Assembly: GCA_021773115.1 (NCBI GenBank)
Contig: JAJFKS010000032.1
Coordinates: 179,317-243,316 of the forward strand
DNA: 64,000 nucleotides
Source: Woeseiaceae bacterium
GTDB taxonomy: Bacteria > Pseudomonadota > Gammaproteobacteria > Steroidobacterales > Woeseiaceae
Reading direction: 5' to 3'
Positions 35,897-45,904 of the stretch are shown piece by piece. Numbering within the stretch: the first letter of the stretch is position 1; each line of letters starts with the position of its first letter. The notes below the pieces were generated by a model. That model searched no databases, was not told the DNA's origin, and saw only the letters and a list, made by a program, of their open reading frames with translations. Position numbers and translations under genes: made by a program.

Positions 35897-38557
35897 GTGA
35901 ATGGGTCACATAGTGGCAACACCTTAAGTTCAGTGTCTTTTGGCACGAAGTACGGTGTTGGGTGCTGGGGAATATTATTTCTGTCGCATGTTCTTTTGCT
36001 GTCGTTTATTCGGTCCGCCGAAGCGTCAGAGGACGAGTTGATTCAGTTTGATATTCCACAGCAACGAGCAGATGCAGCTTTGACATCATTTGCTCAGCAA
36101 GCCGATATCACTGTGATCTACAGGCATGACCTGGCAAAGAAGCACGAAGCGAATCGCCTGGTTGGTAAGTACGCTCTGTCGCAGGCAGCAAGTGAATTGC
36201 TGGTCGACTCTGGTTTGCGAGCTGTGTTCGATGAACGTGGGCATCTGACTATTGTTGAAACAACAAGTCAGGAGACAGCAATGAAGAGCAGATCATGGAT
36301 CGCGACAGCTTTGGCGTCAGTATTTTCTATGTCCGTAAGCGGTGCTGCGGGAGCTGCCGAGGAAGCTGCAGACAATGCGCAACCCAACGTAATTGACGTA
36401 ATTACCGTAACGGCAACCAAACGGTCAGCCAGTATTCAGACGATTCCTGCCAGTATCACAGCGCTCGGCGAAATCGAAATCGAACGGCGTGGGCTGGTGA
36501 GCATGGACGACTACTTGAGCACCATTCCCGGCGTCAACATGGCCGATCGTGGTGTCAGCACGAACAAGATTACGATGCGCGGTGTGAACGCTTCCATTGA
36601 AGAAGACTCCACTGTAGGGGTGTTCTTTGGCGAAGTACCATTGAACACAGTATCGAGAGGCTCGACTGCTGATATGAAGATGGTCGACGTTACTCGCGTC
36701 GAAGTATTGCGTGGTCCTCAAGGTACCCTGTTCGGTTCCGGATCCATGGGTGGCGCAGTTCGCAATATTCCCAATGCGCCAAATCTCGAACACCTTGAGG
36801 GTAAGTTCGAGATCGGCTATTCCAACACCGCCGACGCAGGCAGTGATAACTACAGCACGTATGGTGTAATCAACCTTCCGGTCGTCGAAGGAAATCTTGC
36901 GCTGCGCCTTGTCGGGTACAACTACGACTATAGCGGCTACGTTGACAACATCGGCGGTAGCGACCCCGAAGTTTCCGCACTCGCTGAGTTTTATGGCGCA
37001 TCCGCTGTCGACAAGTATGGCGTTGGCGGTGCAGAATTCACCGGAGCGAGAGCGAGTTTGCTGTGGGCACCCACGGACAATCTCAGCGTCACGTTTATGT
37101 ATGCAAAACAAAAGCTGGATCAGGACGGCGAAACCGAGGTGAACCTGTCCAAAGGTGGCTACGCCAATGTGCCGATGCAGATTGGCAATATCAATGGTGG
37201 CGATGAGCAGAAGACCTCAGACCTTGACCTCACCAATCTGACCATCGAGTACGATCTGGGCTGGGCGAGCTTGCTGTCAAGCACGAGTTCACTTGATCAC
37301 GTGTCTTACGATGCGGAGGATCTAAGTAAGGACTTCGGATTTTCTGCGGCGCAAACTCGAGAACATCGCAAGGATGCGTTTGTTCAGGAAATTCGAATGA
37401 CATCTCAGTGGGATAGCCCGTGGCAGGCCATTGCCGGCGTTTACTACGAAGAGTTGGAACAGAATATTCTGAGTGATGTTCCGTGGACCGGTGATCCGGC
37501 GATGATTACTGAAACACCGTTCGGCGATTTTCTTGGTACGGACCCCGATGATATTTATCATCAGGACGATCTGTTTACGCTGGAGCAAACTGCCGTATTC
37601 GGGGAGCTAAGTTACCAGATTAACGACCAGTTACAGGCACTCGTTGGTGGTCGATGGTTCGACTACAACCGACGAAAGATAGAGAACCAGACCGGTGTGT
37701 TCAGTGGTGGCGGAATCTTTGAAGACCAAACGATCAAAGAAGACGGCAGCACGTTCAAAGCGAACCTGAGTTACACGCCAGGTGACAATACGTTGCTGTA
37801 TGCGCAGTGGGCACAGGGTTTTCGAGTTGGGCGGCCCATTACACCCGTTCCAGGTTTCTGCGATTCATTGGACGGCAACGGCAACCCCGGGTCCGACGGC
37901 TTCCTGGATGGCACCACCATCCCGGTTGACAGCGACTCGGTTCAGTCTGATTCGCTCGACAGTATTGAGATCGGCGGCAAGTTCAGTGCGCTTGATAATC
38001 GCTTTCAGGCAAACGTATCTGTCTACCACATCGACTGGAGCGGAATTCCGGTGAGCGTCTTTGCGGAGCCACATTGCGGATTTGCTGTCACGGTCAATGC
38101 CGGTAAAGCAACGATTCTGGGCGGAGAAGTCGAAACTACCTATTACCTCTCCGACGGACTTCGTCTCGAAGTAGGACTGGCCTATATTGATGGTGAATTG
38201 GCAGAAGACAATGATTCACTGGGACCGAAAGGTACCCGCCTTCCAGGTTCATCGAGGTTCAAGGGAAACCTGGGGCTTCAGTATGAGTTTGAATATGCCA
38301 GTCGTCCAACTTTCGCGCGACTAAACTATGCCCATGTTGGGGGTTATCACGACTACATTACGGCCGATACCGCTGAAGCGGGTGGTTACAATAAGCTCGA
38401 CGCGCGTGCCGGAATTGTTCTCGATACTGTTGAACTGGAAATCTACGCGTCAAATCTGCTCAATGAAGATGCGATTACCCAGGTACTGAGCGATCCTGTA
38501 ATCGCATATCAGTTGCGCCCAAGGACGATCGGCATCGATATGCGATTCCGCTTCTAG
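35897..38557 (+). CDS. TonB-dependent receptor with N-terminal STN signalling domain and a likely internal start
   Basis: 886 residues. GTG start, signal-like segment (about 20-45), STN domain (about 50-122, FDIPQQRADAALTSFAQQAD), then a second export signal inside the protein at residues 129-155 (MKSRSWIATALASVFSMS, ending GAAGAAE). After this come the TonB box/plug (VIDVITVTATKRSASIQTIP, RVEVLRGPQGTLFGSGSMGG) and barrel with terminal Phe (IGIDMRFRF). An ATG at 36281 begins the second signal and has AGGAGA 6 bases upstream, so a 758-residue receptor without STN could also be made. The STN part should contact the adjacent FecR protein. The ligand is unknown; island context suggests a peptide. 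Confidence 0.9.
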   Translation: MNGSHSGNTLSSVSFGTKYGVGCWGILFLSHVLLLSFIRSAEASEDELIQFDIPQQRADAALTSFAQQADITVIYRHDLAKKHEANRLVGKYALSQAASELLVDSGLRAVFDERGHLTIVETTSQETAMKSRSWIATALASVFSMSVSGAAGAAEEAADNAQPNVIDVITVTATKRSASIQTIPASITALGEIEIERRGLVSMDDYLSTIPGVNMADRGVSTNKITMRGVNASIEEDSTVGVFFGEVPLNTVSRGSTADMKMVDVTRVEVLRGPQGTLFGSGSMGGAVRNIPNAPNLEHLEGKFEIGYSNTADAGSDNYSTYGVINLPVVEGNLALRLVGYNYDYSGYVDNIGGSDPEVSALAEFYGASAVDKYGVGGAEFTGARASLLWAPTDNLSVTFMYAKQKLDQDGETEVNLSKGGYANVPMQIGNINGGDEQKTSDLDLTNLTIEYDLGWASLLSSTSSLDHVSYDAEDLSKDFGFSAAQTREHRKDAFVQEIRMTSQWDSPWQAIAGVYYEELEQNILSDVPWTGDPAMITETPFGDFLGTDPDDIYHQDDLFTLEQTAVFGELSYQINDQLQALVGGRWFDYNRRKIENQTGVFSGGGIFEDQTIKEDGSTFKANLSYTPGDNTLLYAQWAQGFRVGRPITPVPGFCDSLDGNGNPGSDGFLDGTTIPVDSDSVQSDSLDSIEIGGKFSALDNRFQANVSVYHIDWSGIPVSVFAEPHCGFAVTVNAGKATILGGEVETTYYLSDGLRLEVGLAYIDGELAEDNDSLGPKGTRLPGSSRFKGNLGLQYEFEYASRPTFARLNYAHVGGYHDYITADTAEAGGYNKLDARAGIVLDTVELEIYASNLLNEDAITQVLSDPVIAYQLRPRTIGIDMRFRF
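36266..36283 (+). promoter_or_regulatory. Internal ribosome-binding site and start in the TonB-receptor gene
   Basis: AGGAGA at 36270-36275, then ATG at 36281, in frame with the 35897 start (128 codons downstream) and opening a complete signal peptide. Spacing and sequence are better than for the GTG start. Confidence 0.6.
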
Positions 38558-38567
38558 TCGACGCAGT

Positions 38568-40484
38568 TTGATGAGGCGGATCTACTTTTTTCTGGTAGTC
38601 ATCATTCTGCTTGGTGCCAGTCATGTGGCAGCATCCGATGAGTTGTATCAGCAGCCCGCGAGCCTTGAGGCTTTCACCGACAGCTTGATACCGCCATTAA
38701 TGCGCAATCACAACAGCCCGTCGGGCGCCGTGGTTATCGTATTGGATGGTCGAGTGGTTCTGGCCAAAGGCTACGGCTATCAGAATATTGACAAGCAGAT
38801 TCCCGTTGATGCATATCGGACCTTGTTTCGACCGGGGTCAGTCGCGAAGCTTCTGACCTGGATAGCTGTTATGCAGCAGGTGGAACGAGGTCGACTGGAT
38901 CTTGATGAAGATGTCAATTCCTATCTGACATCTTTCAAGATCCGGGATACTTTCGAACAGCCGGTAACTTTGCGCCATATCATGACGCATACGCCCGGCT
39001 TTGAAGATGGTGGGATGGGTTATCTGATCATCGATGACCCGTCCCGTGCACTTCCGCTTGAACAGGCAATGGCGGCCTACCAGCCAGAGCGCGTGAATCC
39101 GCCGGGTCTTCAGACCGCCTATTCCAACTACGGAGCCGCACTGGCTGGCCTGATTGTTTCCAACGTTTCGGGTATTCCGTTTAGCGACTACGTCCAGCAA
39201 AACATTTTTGATCCTTTAGGTATGCAACGCTCCACTTTTGTCGAGCCATTGCCTCAGCATCTGGCGGAGAGCATGGCTGAAACGTATGCTGCAGAGGGCG
39301 GGCGTTACGTCAAGAAGCCCTTTGAAGTCATAATCAGTTTTTCACCGGCGGGCGGTATGTCGGCTTCAGCGACGGATATGGCGATCCTTGCGATGGCGAT
39401 TCTGAATGGCGGCGAGTATGGCGGTGGCCGTGTGCTACAAGCGGAGACGGTCGATACCATGTTGCGCCGCCATTTCAGCCACGATGATCGGATGATGGGT
39501 ATGGCGCTGGGGTTCTACGAAACAGAACGCAATGGTGTGAAACTCCTGGGCCATGACGGTGACACCGCGTGGTTCCATTCCGAGTTGGTTTTGGACCAAA
39601 CACACAGACTCGCCTATTTCGTTAGTTTCGGTGGCGCAGGTGGAAGCGCGGTCAGAAGCACTTTCAAGAATGCGTTTTACAATCATTTTTTTCCCGCTGC
39701 AGAGGCGCCGCCAAAGCCTCCGGCGGATTTCGGCAATCGTGCCGATCGATATGCTGGCAGTTACTGGTTCTGGCGAAGCAATTTTTCAACAATAGAAAAG
39801 GCCTTTGGCATGGCAGATTCGTTTGAGGTTGTACCGACTTCGAACAACACGCTGGCCATCAGCATTGGTGATGCGACTAAGCAGTATGTAGAAATCGACG
39901 AAAACCTGTTTAGGGAACTTGATTCAAGTTTTACCTTCGGCGGCGGCATGAGTCCTCGACTGGTCGCGTTTCAGGAAAACGATGCCGGCGAAGTGACGGG
40001 TTTCATTCTTGATGAATGGCCATTCATGTCACTGCGGAAAAAGCCGTTCTACGCAACGATGAGCGTACAGCGGCCTATAATATTGGTATGCATTCTTGTG
40101 TTTCTCAGTCTTGCCTTGCGCGCAATTTTCCAGCACAACCCTATCAGGCGACGCCCCGCAAACGAACGGCGCGCAATGCGGGTGGCGTTGGGTGCCGGTG
40201 CGGCACACGGATTCGTATTGATTGCGGTGATCTTGGTAACACAGAGACTGGTCGGCCAGCTCAGAGTTGAAATTCCGCTGTCGTTCAAACTGGCCCTGCT
40301 ATTGCCAATCGTCGCGACTACAATGAGCATTGTGCTGCTTTACCAATGCATACTCGTATGGCGGCAAAGTCAGTTTTCGGGTGTTCTATCTCGCGCGCAT
40401 TACAGCCTCGCTGCTTTGTGCGCAGCTTATTTGGTCTGGTTCTACTATTACTGGAATATTCTTGGTTTCCAGCTACCGGGCTGA
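38568..40484 (+). CDS. Class C beta-lactamase-fold serine hydrolase with C-terminal membrane helices
   Basis: 638 residues. Signal peptide (1-22), then a penicillin-binding-protein/beta-lactamase domain: nucleophile Ser91 in FRPGSVAKLLT (SxxK), second motif YSNYGAALAG (YxN), and a third HDGD-type segment (LLGHDGDTAWFHSE). The C-terminal third holds about four hydrophobic helices (VQRPIILVCILVFLSLALRA and on), anchoring it in the membrane. The fold includes D-aminopeptidases, DD-peptidases and esterases; a D-amino-acid peptidase would fit the island. It follows the receptor gene by 10 bases. Confidence 0.85.
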   Translation: MMRRIYFFLVVIILLGASHVAASDELYQQPASLEAFTDSLIPPLMRNHNSPSGAVVIVLDGRVVLAKGYGYQNIDKQIPVDAYRTLFRPGSVAKLLTWIAVMQQVERGRLDLDEDVNSYLTSFKIRDTFEQPVTLRHIMTHTPGFEDGGMGYLIIDDPSRALPLEQAMAAYQPERVNPPGLQTAYSNYGAALAGLIVSNVSGIPFSDYVQQNIFDPLGMQRSTFVEPLPQHLAESMAETYAAEGGRYVKKPFEVIISFSPAGGMSASATDMAILAMAILNGGEYGGGRVLQAETVDTMLRRHFSHDDRMMGMALGFYETERNGVKLLGHDGDTAWFHSELVLDQTHRLAYFVSFGGAGGSAVRSTFKNAFYNHFFPAAEAPPKPPADFGNRADRYAGSYWFWRSNFSTIEKAFGMADSFEVVPTSNNTLAISIGDATKQYVEIDENLFRELDSSFTFGGGMSPRLVAFQENDAGEVTGFILDEWPFMSLRKKPFYATMSVQRPIILVCILVFLSLALRAIFQHNPIRRRPANERRAMRVALGAGAAHGFVLIAVILVTQRLVGQLRVEIPLSFKLALLLPIVATTMSIVLLYQCILVWRQSQFSGVLSRAHYSLAALCAAYLVWFYYYWNILGFQLPG

Positions 40485-40487
40485 CCA

Positions 40488-41606
40488 ATGCTGCGATTGC
40501 CAGTATCTGGCTACGGAAACTTTGATATGAATCCAGAAAACGCGGTTCTGACTTCTGTCCTAGATGCGAAGTCAGGTACATTTCAACCCGATCCGCTTCG
40601 TGTATTGAAGTTGTTGGCGGCGAATCTCAACTATCAGCCAACCCCTGTGCTTGAACTGGGCAACGTGAGTGGTTTTTCAGGCAAGCTTCTGATCAAAGAT
40701 GAAAGGCGGCGGTTTGGCATGACGTCGTTTAAAGCGGCTGGCGGCATTTATGCGGTCTTCACGCTCATCGCAAAGCAGTGGCACAGTCAGACCGGTGAAT
40801 GGCTTCGGCCGGAGGACTATCGCACCTCACGTATCAGGCGGTTTGCAGCTTCAATCACTTTCGTCTGTGCGAGTGCGGGCAATCATGGGCTGGCTGTAAC
40901 TCGTGGCGCCAAGCTGACAGGGGCCAAAGCGCGTATTCACCTGTCAGAAACAGTGCCAGAGTCTTTCGCCGAAAAATTGCGTTCCGACGGTGCCGAAGTT
41001 GTGCGTTCCGGCAAAAATTACGAAGAAAGCATGGCACTCTCGCTCGTAGATGCGGACACGACAGGAGGAATCCTGGTGGCGGATGCCTCATGGGGAGATT
41101 ACCTCGAACCGCCCGCCTTGGTGATGGAGGGCTACACGATTCTGGCTGACGAACTGCAACATGGCTTTGAGAAATCCGGACAATGGCCTGCACGCGTTTA
41201 TCTTCAAGCCGGGGTAGGTGGGCTCGCGGCTGCAATAGCGTTTATGATTCGCAAGCGCTGGTCAGTGCAACCCGAGGTTGTGTTGGTTGAGCCGGATTCG
41301 GCACCGTGCCTGAAGGAAAGTATTGTTTCTGGCCAGTTGCTTCGGGTCGAAGGACCGGTGTCAAATATGGGGCGCCTTGATTGCAAGGTTCCATCGTCGC
41401 TCGCAATGCAAGTTCTGTCGAGCACTGTAGACCGGTTCATGTTGGTCAGCGACGAACAGGCAGCCGATGCAATGGTGGACCTGGGGCGACTCGGGGTTGC
41501 GACGACTCCGTCGGGTGCTGCGGGCTATGCGGCTCTGTTTGCAGACGCAAAGGAAACTGAAGACCGAGGTCACGCGCTGATTTTCGTTACAGAAGCTGCG
41601 ATTTAG
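40488..41606 (+). CDS. Diaminopropionate ammonia-lyase-like PLP enzyme
   Basis: 372-residue fold-type II PLP enzyme. PLP lysine in RFGMTSFKAAGGIYAVF; CASAGNHGLAVTRGAKLTGA binds phosphate/cofactor; SWGDYLEPPALVMEGY and GVGGLAAAIAFMIRKRW match diaminopropionate ammonia-lyases; PSGAAGYAAL near the end. That enzyme deaminates both D- and L-2,3-diaminopropionate and acts on serine, which suits a D-amino-acid island; a threonine-dehydratase-like activity cannot be excluded. The start could be 40488 or the in-frame ATG at 40527 (GGAAAC upstream). In the receptor/hydrolase operon. Confidence 0.85.
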   Translation: MLRLPVSGYGNFDMNPENAVLTSVLDAKSGTFQPDPLRVLKLLAANLNYQPTPVLELGNVSGFSGKLLIKDERRRFGMTSFKAAGGIYAVFTLIAKQWHSQTGEWLRPEDYRTSRIRRFAASITFVCASAGNHGLAVTRGAKLTGAKARIHLSETVPESFAEKLRSDGAEVVRSGKNYEESMALSLVDADTTGGILVADASWGDYLEPPALVMEGYTILADELQHGFEKSGQWPARVYLQAGVGGLAAAIAFMIRKRWSVQPEVVLVEPDSAPCLKESIVSGQLLRVEGPVSNMGRLDCKVPSSLAMQVLSSTVDRFMLVSDEQAADAMVDLGRLGVATTPSGAAGYAALFADAKETEDRGHALIFVTEAAI

Positions 41607-41660
41607 CATGTTCGAATGTGGCCTGCCACGCCATCCTGTTTTGGATTCTTGGAGTGTTCG

Positions 41661-43775
41661 ATGAAAATTTTGCTTGCTGTTGTACTGGGTATTTGGAGTT
41701 TGCTGGGTGCGACCCGGGCAGAATGTTTCGAGCTTGATCAGCTGCTAAAGGCACCAATGACGACGGAGCTGGTCGCTGCCGGTGACGCCGAGCGGATCGC
41801 CTGGGTGACCTACGAGCAAGGACGACGAAATGTCTGGTTTGCTGAGGCGCCGAATTTTGTCCCGAAACCACTGACTGCGTTTGACCAGGATGACGGACAA
41901 CGAATTGGCGGTTTGCAGTTTTCCCCTGATGGAGAGTTCCTCTTCTACGAGCAGGGCAATGCGGAAGCCGCGAATCCATCCAGCCTTGCAGCTCCCCCAG
42001 AACAGGTGATTCGGGTAATTGAACTTGCGTCCGGACGAGACCAGAAAATTGCAGCTGGGCAGGGCGTTCGCGTATCCCCTGATGGACAGCACCTGCTGTT
42101 TATGAGGTCCGGCTCTCCTGTCTTGTTTGAGATTGACGCTGCACGATCATCAATCGACCGGGATGACATCGCACAGCGCGAGCCACTATTCCGGGACCGT
42201 GGAACAATTCAGGATTTGGCTTGGGCGCCGGATTCCCGTCGGATTGCATTTACGAGTTTCAGGGACGATCATTCATTTGTCGGTGTCTATGATCTGGGGC
42301 GCGGGGAAATCACCTGGCTATCTCCAGGCGTCGACTTCGACAGTGATCCGGCATGGTCTCCAGACAGCAGCAGGATTGCATTTTTTCGAACGCCGGGACT
42401 AACGAAAGACGAAACTCGTTCAGTGATTGAAAGTCGTGACGTGTCCTTGTGGGTTGCGGACATAAAAAATGGCGACGGCGTGCCAGTCTGGATCCCGCCG
42501 GTCGCAAACGGTTTCTTCGCGCAGGACTACCCACAGAATCCGTTGCGCTGGACCGTGACGAATCGAATTGTGTTCTACTCGGAGCACGAGAACTGGGTCC
42601 ACGTTTACGCAATCGATCCCGACGGATCCGGGCTTGTCGATCTTACAACGGGCGCCTGTGAAGCGGAGCACAGCACGCTAAGCCACGATGAGTCCGAACT
42701 GATTTTCAGTTCGAATTGCAGTCGAAAGGATGCGGCGGACAAGGACCGCCGGCATCTTTGGCGAACCGCATTAGCCGGCGGACAACCGACGCCGTTGACG
42801 TCAGGGCGCTCGATCGAAACGGACCCGGTTGTCATAGGCAGCGGTGGGTTGATCGCTTTTCGGGACGCTGGTGCGCGCTACCCGGCCGGCATAGCGCTTT
42901 TGGGCAGCAATGGCGAAGAGCGCAGGAAGATATTTCCGACACAAATAGCGGATGATTATCCCGCACAACGGTTGGTAGAGCCCGTCGCGATTGTTTTTGA
43001 CGCGGCTGACGGCGTGCAAGTACATGGGCAACTTTTTCGACCTGCAAAGACCGGGCCGAGCAAGAAACATAAAGCCGTCATCTTTATGCACGGTGGACCC
43101 ATCCGCCAGATGCTGCTCGGCTATCACTACTTTGGTGAGTACTACGCCCTCACATACGCAATGAACCAATACCTTGCCAGCAAGGGATACGTCGTCTTGT
43201 CTGTCAATTACAGATCGGGTATCGGGTATGGGCGGCAGTTTCGCCTAGCTGACAATCAGGGGCCCAGGGGTGCATCGGAGTACCAGGATATTGTTGCGGC
43301 CGGAGAGTACTTGCAGTCGCTCAACTTCGTAGATGCCAATCGAATCGGACTCTGGGGCGGATCCTACGGTGGCTATCTGACAGCAATGGGCCTGGCACGC
43401 GACTCAGACTTATTTGCCGCTGGTGTTGATCTTCACGGCGTTCACGACTGGTCATGGCGTGGTCGCGATTTCGGTAACGATGGATGGTGGTCCATTACAG
43501 ACGATTTGTACCCGCTGGCCTATCAGTCGTCGCCGGTTGCTACTGTTGATTCCTGGACATCACCCGTACTATTTATTCACGGCGACGATGATCGAAACGT
43601 AATGTTCGGCCAAACTATCGACATGGTGCAAAGACTGCGGCAAGCTGGCGTGCACAACGAAGTCTTGGTGTTTCCAAATGAAGTCCACAGTTTTCTTCGC
43701 TATGAAAACTGGCTTCGCGCGTTTGACGCGACGGAACATTTCCTCAGCCGAAATCTTTCACAATCCAGTCAGTAG
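41661..43775 (+). CDS. Second S9-family serine peptidase, exported
   Basis: 704 residues: signal peptide (1-20), a beta-propeller with PD40 repeats (LQFSPDGEFLFYEQG, WAPDSRRIAFTSF, WSPDSSRIAFF), and a C-terminal hydrolase domain with catalytic Ser in IGLWGGSYGGYLTAMG, Asp in HGDDDRNVMF and His in FPNEVHSFLRYENW. A DPP-IV/acylaminoacyl-peptidase-like enzyme acting on short peptides. Start 41661 gives the signal peptide; TTGGAGTG upstream serves as ribosome site. Last gene of the plus-strand cluster; its stop is 3 bases from that of the converging transporter gene. Confidence 0.9.
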   Translation: MKILLAVVLGIWSLLGATRAECFELDQLLKAPMTTELVAAGDAERIAWVTYEQGRRNVWFAEAPNFVPKPLTAFDQDDGQRIGGLQFSPDGEFLFYEQGNAEAANPSSLAAPPEQVIRVIELASGRDQKIAAGQGVRVSPDGQHLLFMRSGSPVLFEIDAARSSIDRDDIAQREPLFRDRGTIQDLAWAPDSRRIAFTSFRDDHSFVGVYDLGRGEITWLSPGVDFDSDPAWSPDSSRIAFFRTPGLTKDETRSVIESRDVSLWVADIKNGDGVPVWIPPVANGFFAQDYPQNPLRWTVTNRIVFYSEHENWVHVYAIDPDGSGLVDLTTGACEAEHSTLSHDESELIFSSNCSRKDAADKDRRHLWRTALAGGQPTPLTSGRSIETDPVVIGSGGLIAFRDAGARYPAGIALLGSNGEERRKIFPTQIADDYPAQRLVEPVAIVFDAADGVQVHGQLFRPAKTGPSKKHKAVIFMHGGPIRQMLLGYHYFGEYYALTYAMNQYLASKGYVVLSVNYRSGIGYGRQFRLADNQGPRGASEYQDIVAAGEYLQSLNFVDANRIGLWGGSYGGYLTAMGLARDSDLFAAGVDLHGVHDWSWRGRDFGNDGWWSITDDLYPLAYQSSPVATVDSWTSPVLFIHGDDDRNVMFGQTIDMVQRLRQAGVHNEVLVFPNEVHSFLRYENWLRAFDATEHFLSRNLSQSSQ

Positions 43776-43778
43776 TTA

Positions 43779-44900
43779 TCAGGAGTCCGTTGCGGCTCGA
43801 TGTTGCCGGAGTTTAAGAACACCAATTGTCAACAACGGCAGTACGTATACCAGCAGGAAGAGCCAGGCCATTGTTCCGTAGCCATGAGCAATGAGTTGAG
43901 TGATGCCGAGAAGTGACAGACCAGCACTAACGAGTATCGCCAGCATTGCGATGATGGCACGCCAGGCGCGCGTTAATGGACTCTTGTTAACCTCGAGAAG
44001 ATAGCCGTCGATTCTGTCATTGATACCCTGCAACATACCCGCACCGGTTTCGATGAACGTACCGAACAGCATGGCCGTGTAAACAACAATGAGTCCGGTA
44101 AGGCCCATCTGGCTCATCACCCAGTAGGCCGGAATCGCCTGCTCCAAAACGCTCGAGCCGGCGTGGACCAGCGCGATGTGGAAGAGCAGCGCCGGTAGCA
44201 GAGCAATGGCGCCGGCAATCGCGCCGGACCGAACCGTTTCGGCACGCGACTTGAAGTCTCTGGCGGTGTACAGCAGCAGAGGGAGCACCGCCAAATTATA
44301 GAGCGCGTACTTGAAACCACTCGTAAGCCAGCCGTCTCTCACCGAGAACTCGCGCAGCTGCTCGGAATGTCCGAATGAGGCTCCGTCGTCTCGCAGGACT
44401 GCGACAAGAAACACCACAAAGACGATATACAGCAGGAAAGACCAGGCGGTTAATACTTTCGAAATGAGCGATTGGCCAAAAAACGTGAGCGCGCCAACGG
44501 ACAGCAACATCAGGAGCAGGCCAGCTACATAGGGTAGATTAAGCGTATCGTTCAGGATATTGCCGGCAGCAGAAGCGAGTACGGCAAGGACAAGAAGAAA
44601 TTGCAGGATGATCAGGACTTCGTAGCTGATCCATGCACGACCCAGCAGACCTTTGAAAAAGTGCCTGTAATCGAACGCCTTGTATGTACGCGCGAACTCA
44701 AATGTAAGTACCAGGATAGTTGCCAGCAACAAGTACGAGACAAGCATACCGAGCAGCCCGCCCAGAAATCCGTAGGCTGTAAAGTATTCGACAATCTCCC
44801 GTCCTGTCCCGTATCCGCCACCGACCATTACCGACTGAAAGACAGCACCGGGAACAACGTATATTCGAAAGGCGCGGCTCTTTAAAAAATCCAACATCAC
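43779..44900 (-). CDS. YkvI-like membrane transporter (LeuT/APC-type fold)
   Basis: 373-residue integral membrane protein with about ten hydrophobic helices. Helix 1 has VVPGAVFQSVMVGGGYGTGREIVEYF, the glycine-rich unwound segment typical of YkvI-family proteins. YkvI-type proteins are distant relatives of amino-acid transporters; substrates are unproven. It is the third gene after DgcN-like and dipeptide-epimerase genes, overlapping the latter by 4 bases, so import or export of the pathway's amino acid or dipeptide is a reasonable guess. Confidence 0.75.
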   Translation of the reverse strand: MMLDFLKSRAFRIYVVPGAVFQSVMVGGGYGTGREIVEYFTAYGFLGGLLGMLVSYLLLATILVLTFEFARTYKAFDYRHFFKGLLGRAWISYEVLIILQFLLVLAVLASAAGNILNDTLNLPYVAGLLLMLLSVGALTFFGQSLISKVLTAWSFLLYIVFVVFLVAVLRDDGASFGHSEQLREFSVRDGWLTSGFKYALYNLAVLPLLLYTARDFKSRAETVRSGAIAGAIALLPALLFHIALVHAGSSVLEQAIPAYWVMSQMGLTGLIVVYTAMLFGTFIETGAGMLQGINDRIDGYLLEVNKSPLTRAWRAIIAMLAILVSAGLSLLGITQLIAHGYGTMAWLFLLVYVLPLLTIGVLKLRQHRAATDS

Positions 44901-45901
44901 TTCGCTCCTCGTTTCGAACCACCCCAGAGGCGCCCGTCTATGGATTCAATCGTGCCTTCGTTAAACTCGATTCCGTGCGGGCGATCGTGGCGCAATAGCA
45001 GCGGGCCATCCAGATCGACAAATTCGCAGTGCTGCGCGATGACGAATGCTGGCGCCATGGCGAGTGACGTTCCCATCATATTGCCAACCATTAGCCGGCA
45101 TCCCAGTTTTTTGGCTGCGGACACCAATGCAAGCGCTTCCGTCAGTCCACCGGTCTTATCGAGCTTGATGTTGATAAGACCGTAGCGCTGGGCTGCGTTT
45201 TCGAGTTCGCCGAGGTGCAGACATGATTCGTCGGCGCCTAACAGCACGGGAAGATTGTCTGATCCCAGTTCGGAGTCTCCGCCGCGTGGCAGGGGTTGTT
45301 CAATCATGTCTATCCGAAGCTCGCTGCAGGCTTCTGCGACCTCGCAGAGGAGGGGGTAGTCCCAGCCCTGATTGGCGTCGACTATGATCACGGCATCGTT
45401 ACGCGCGGCTCTGATCGCTGATAGTTTTTCAATCGGTTGGTTGTTATCGAGCTTAATCTTTAAGAAGGGCGATTCAGACGCGGCGGCTGCTTTCGTCGCC
45501 ATAGCACCGGGTGTTTCTTCAAGTCCAATCGTGAAAACACTGGTTACCGGGCGCGGCTCGATCTCGAGCAAGTCCCAAATGGATTCACCTCGAAGCTGGC
45601 ATTCAAGGTCCCACATAGCGCAATCGATCGCATTGCGAGCGCCTCCAGGCGGGAGTCGGGATTGCAACTCGTCTCGCGACATACCGGACTCGATATCGGG
45701 CACCAGATCGCCAAGTTGCGCATAGATTGAGTCGGCGGTTTCATCAAGGTAATAAACGCCCTGAGCTTCGCCCCGTCCGACGTGCCCGTCCTGTGAGATT
45801 TCAACGACCAACGCCTTCGTTTCGTGCCATACGGCATTAGTAATTTTAAACGCCTGGCGCAACGGCCAGGATTCGATGTGTGCGCTGAATTTTAGAGGCA
45901 T
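44897..45901 (-). CDS. Enolase-superfamily dipeptide epimerase (DgcA-like)
   Basis: 334 residues, muconate-lactonising-enzyme subgroup. The acid/base KxK motif is FLKIKLDNN, metal ligands lie in IVDANQGWD, in DMIEQPL and in GADESCLH, and the second catalytic Lys is in LINIKLDKTGG. Family reactions include L-Ala-D/L-Glu epimerisation. In the DgcN-DgcA pathway described in marine bacteria an enzyme of this type racemises N-acetyl-D-glutamate. The DUF1611 gene 3 bases upstream points to that pathway here, though the simple dipeptide-epimerase role remains possible. Confidence 0.85.
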   Translation of the reverse strand: MPLKFSAHIESWPLRQAFKITNAVWHETKALVVEISQDGHVGRGEAQGVYYLDETADSIYAQLGDLVPDIESGMSRDELQSRLPPGGARNAIDCAMWDLECQLRGESIWDLLEIEPRPVTSVFTIGLEETPGAMATKAAAASESPFLKIKLDNNQPIEKLSAIRAARNDAVIIVDANQGWDYPLLCEVAEACSELRIDMIEQPLPRGGDSELGSDNLPVLLGADESCLHLGELENAAQRYGLINIKLDKTGGLTEALALVSAAKKLGCRLMVGNMMGTSLAMAPAFVIAQHCEFVDLDGPLLLRHDRPHGIEFNEGTIESIDGRLWGGSKRGAK

Positions 45902-45904
45902 TGG

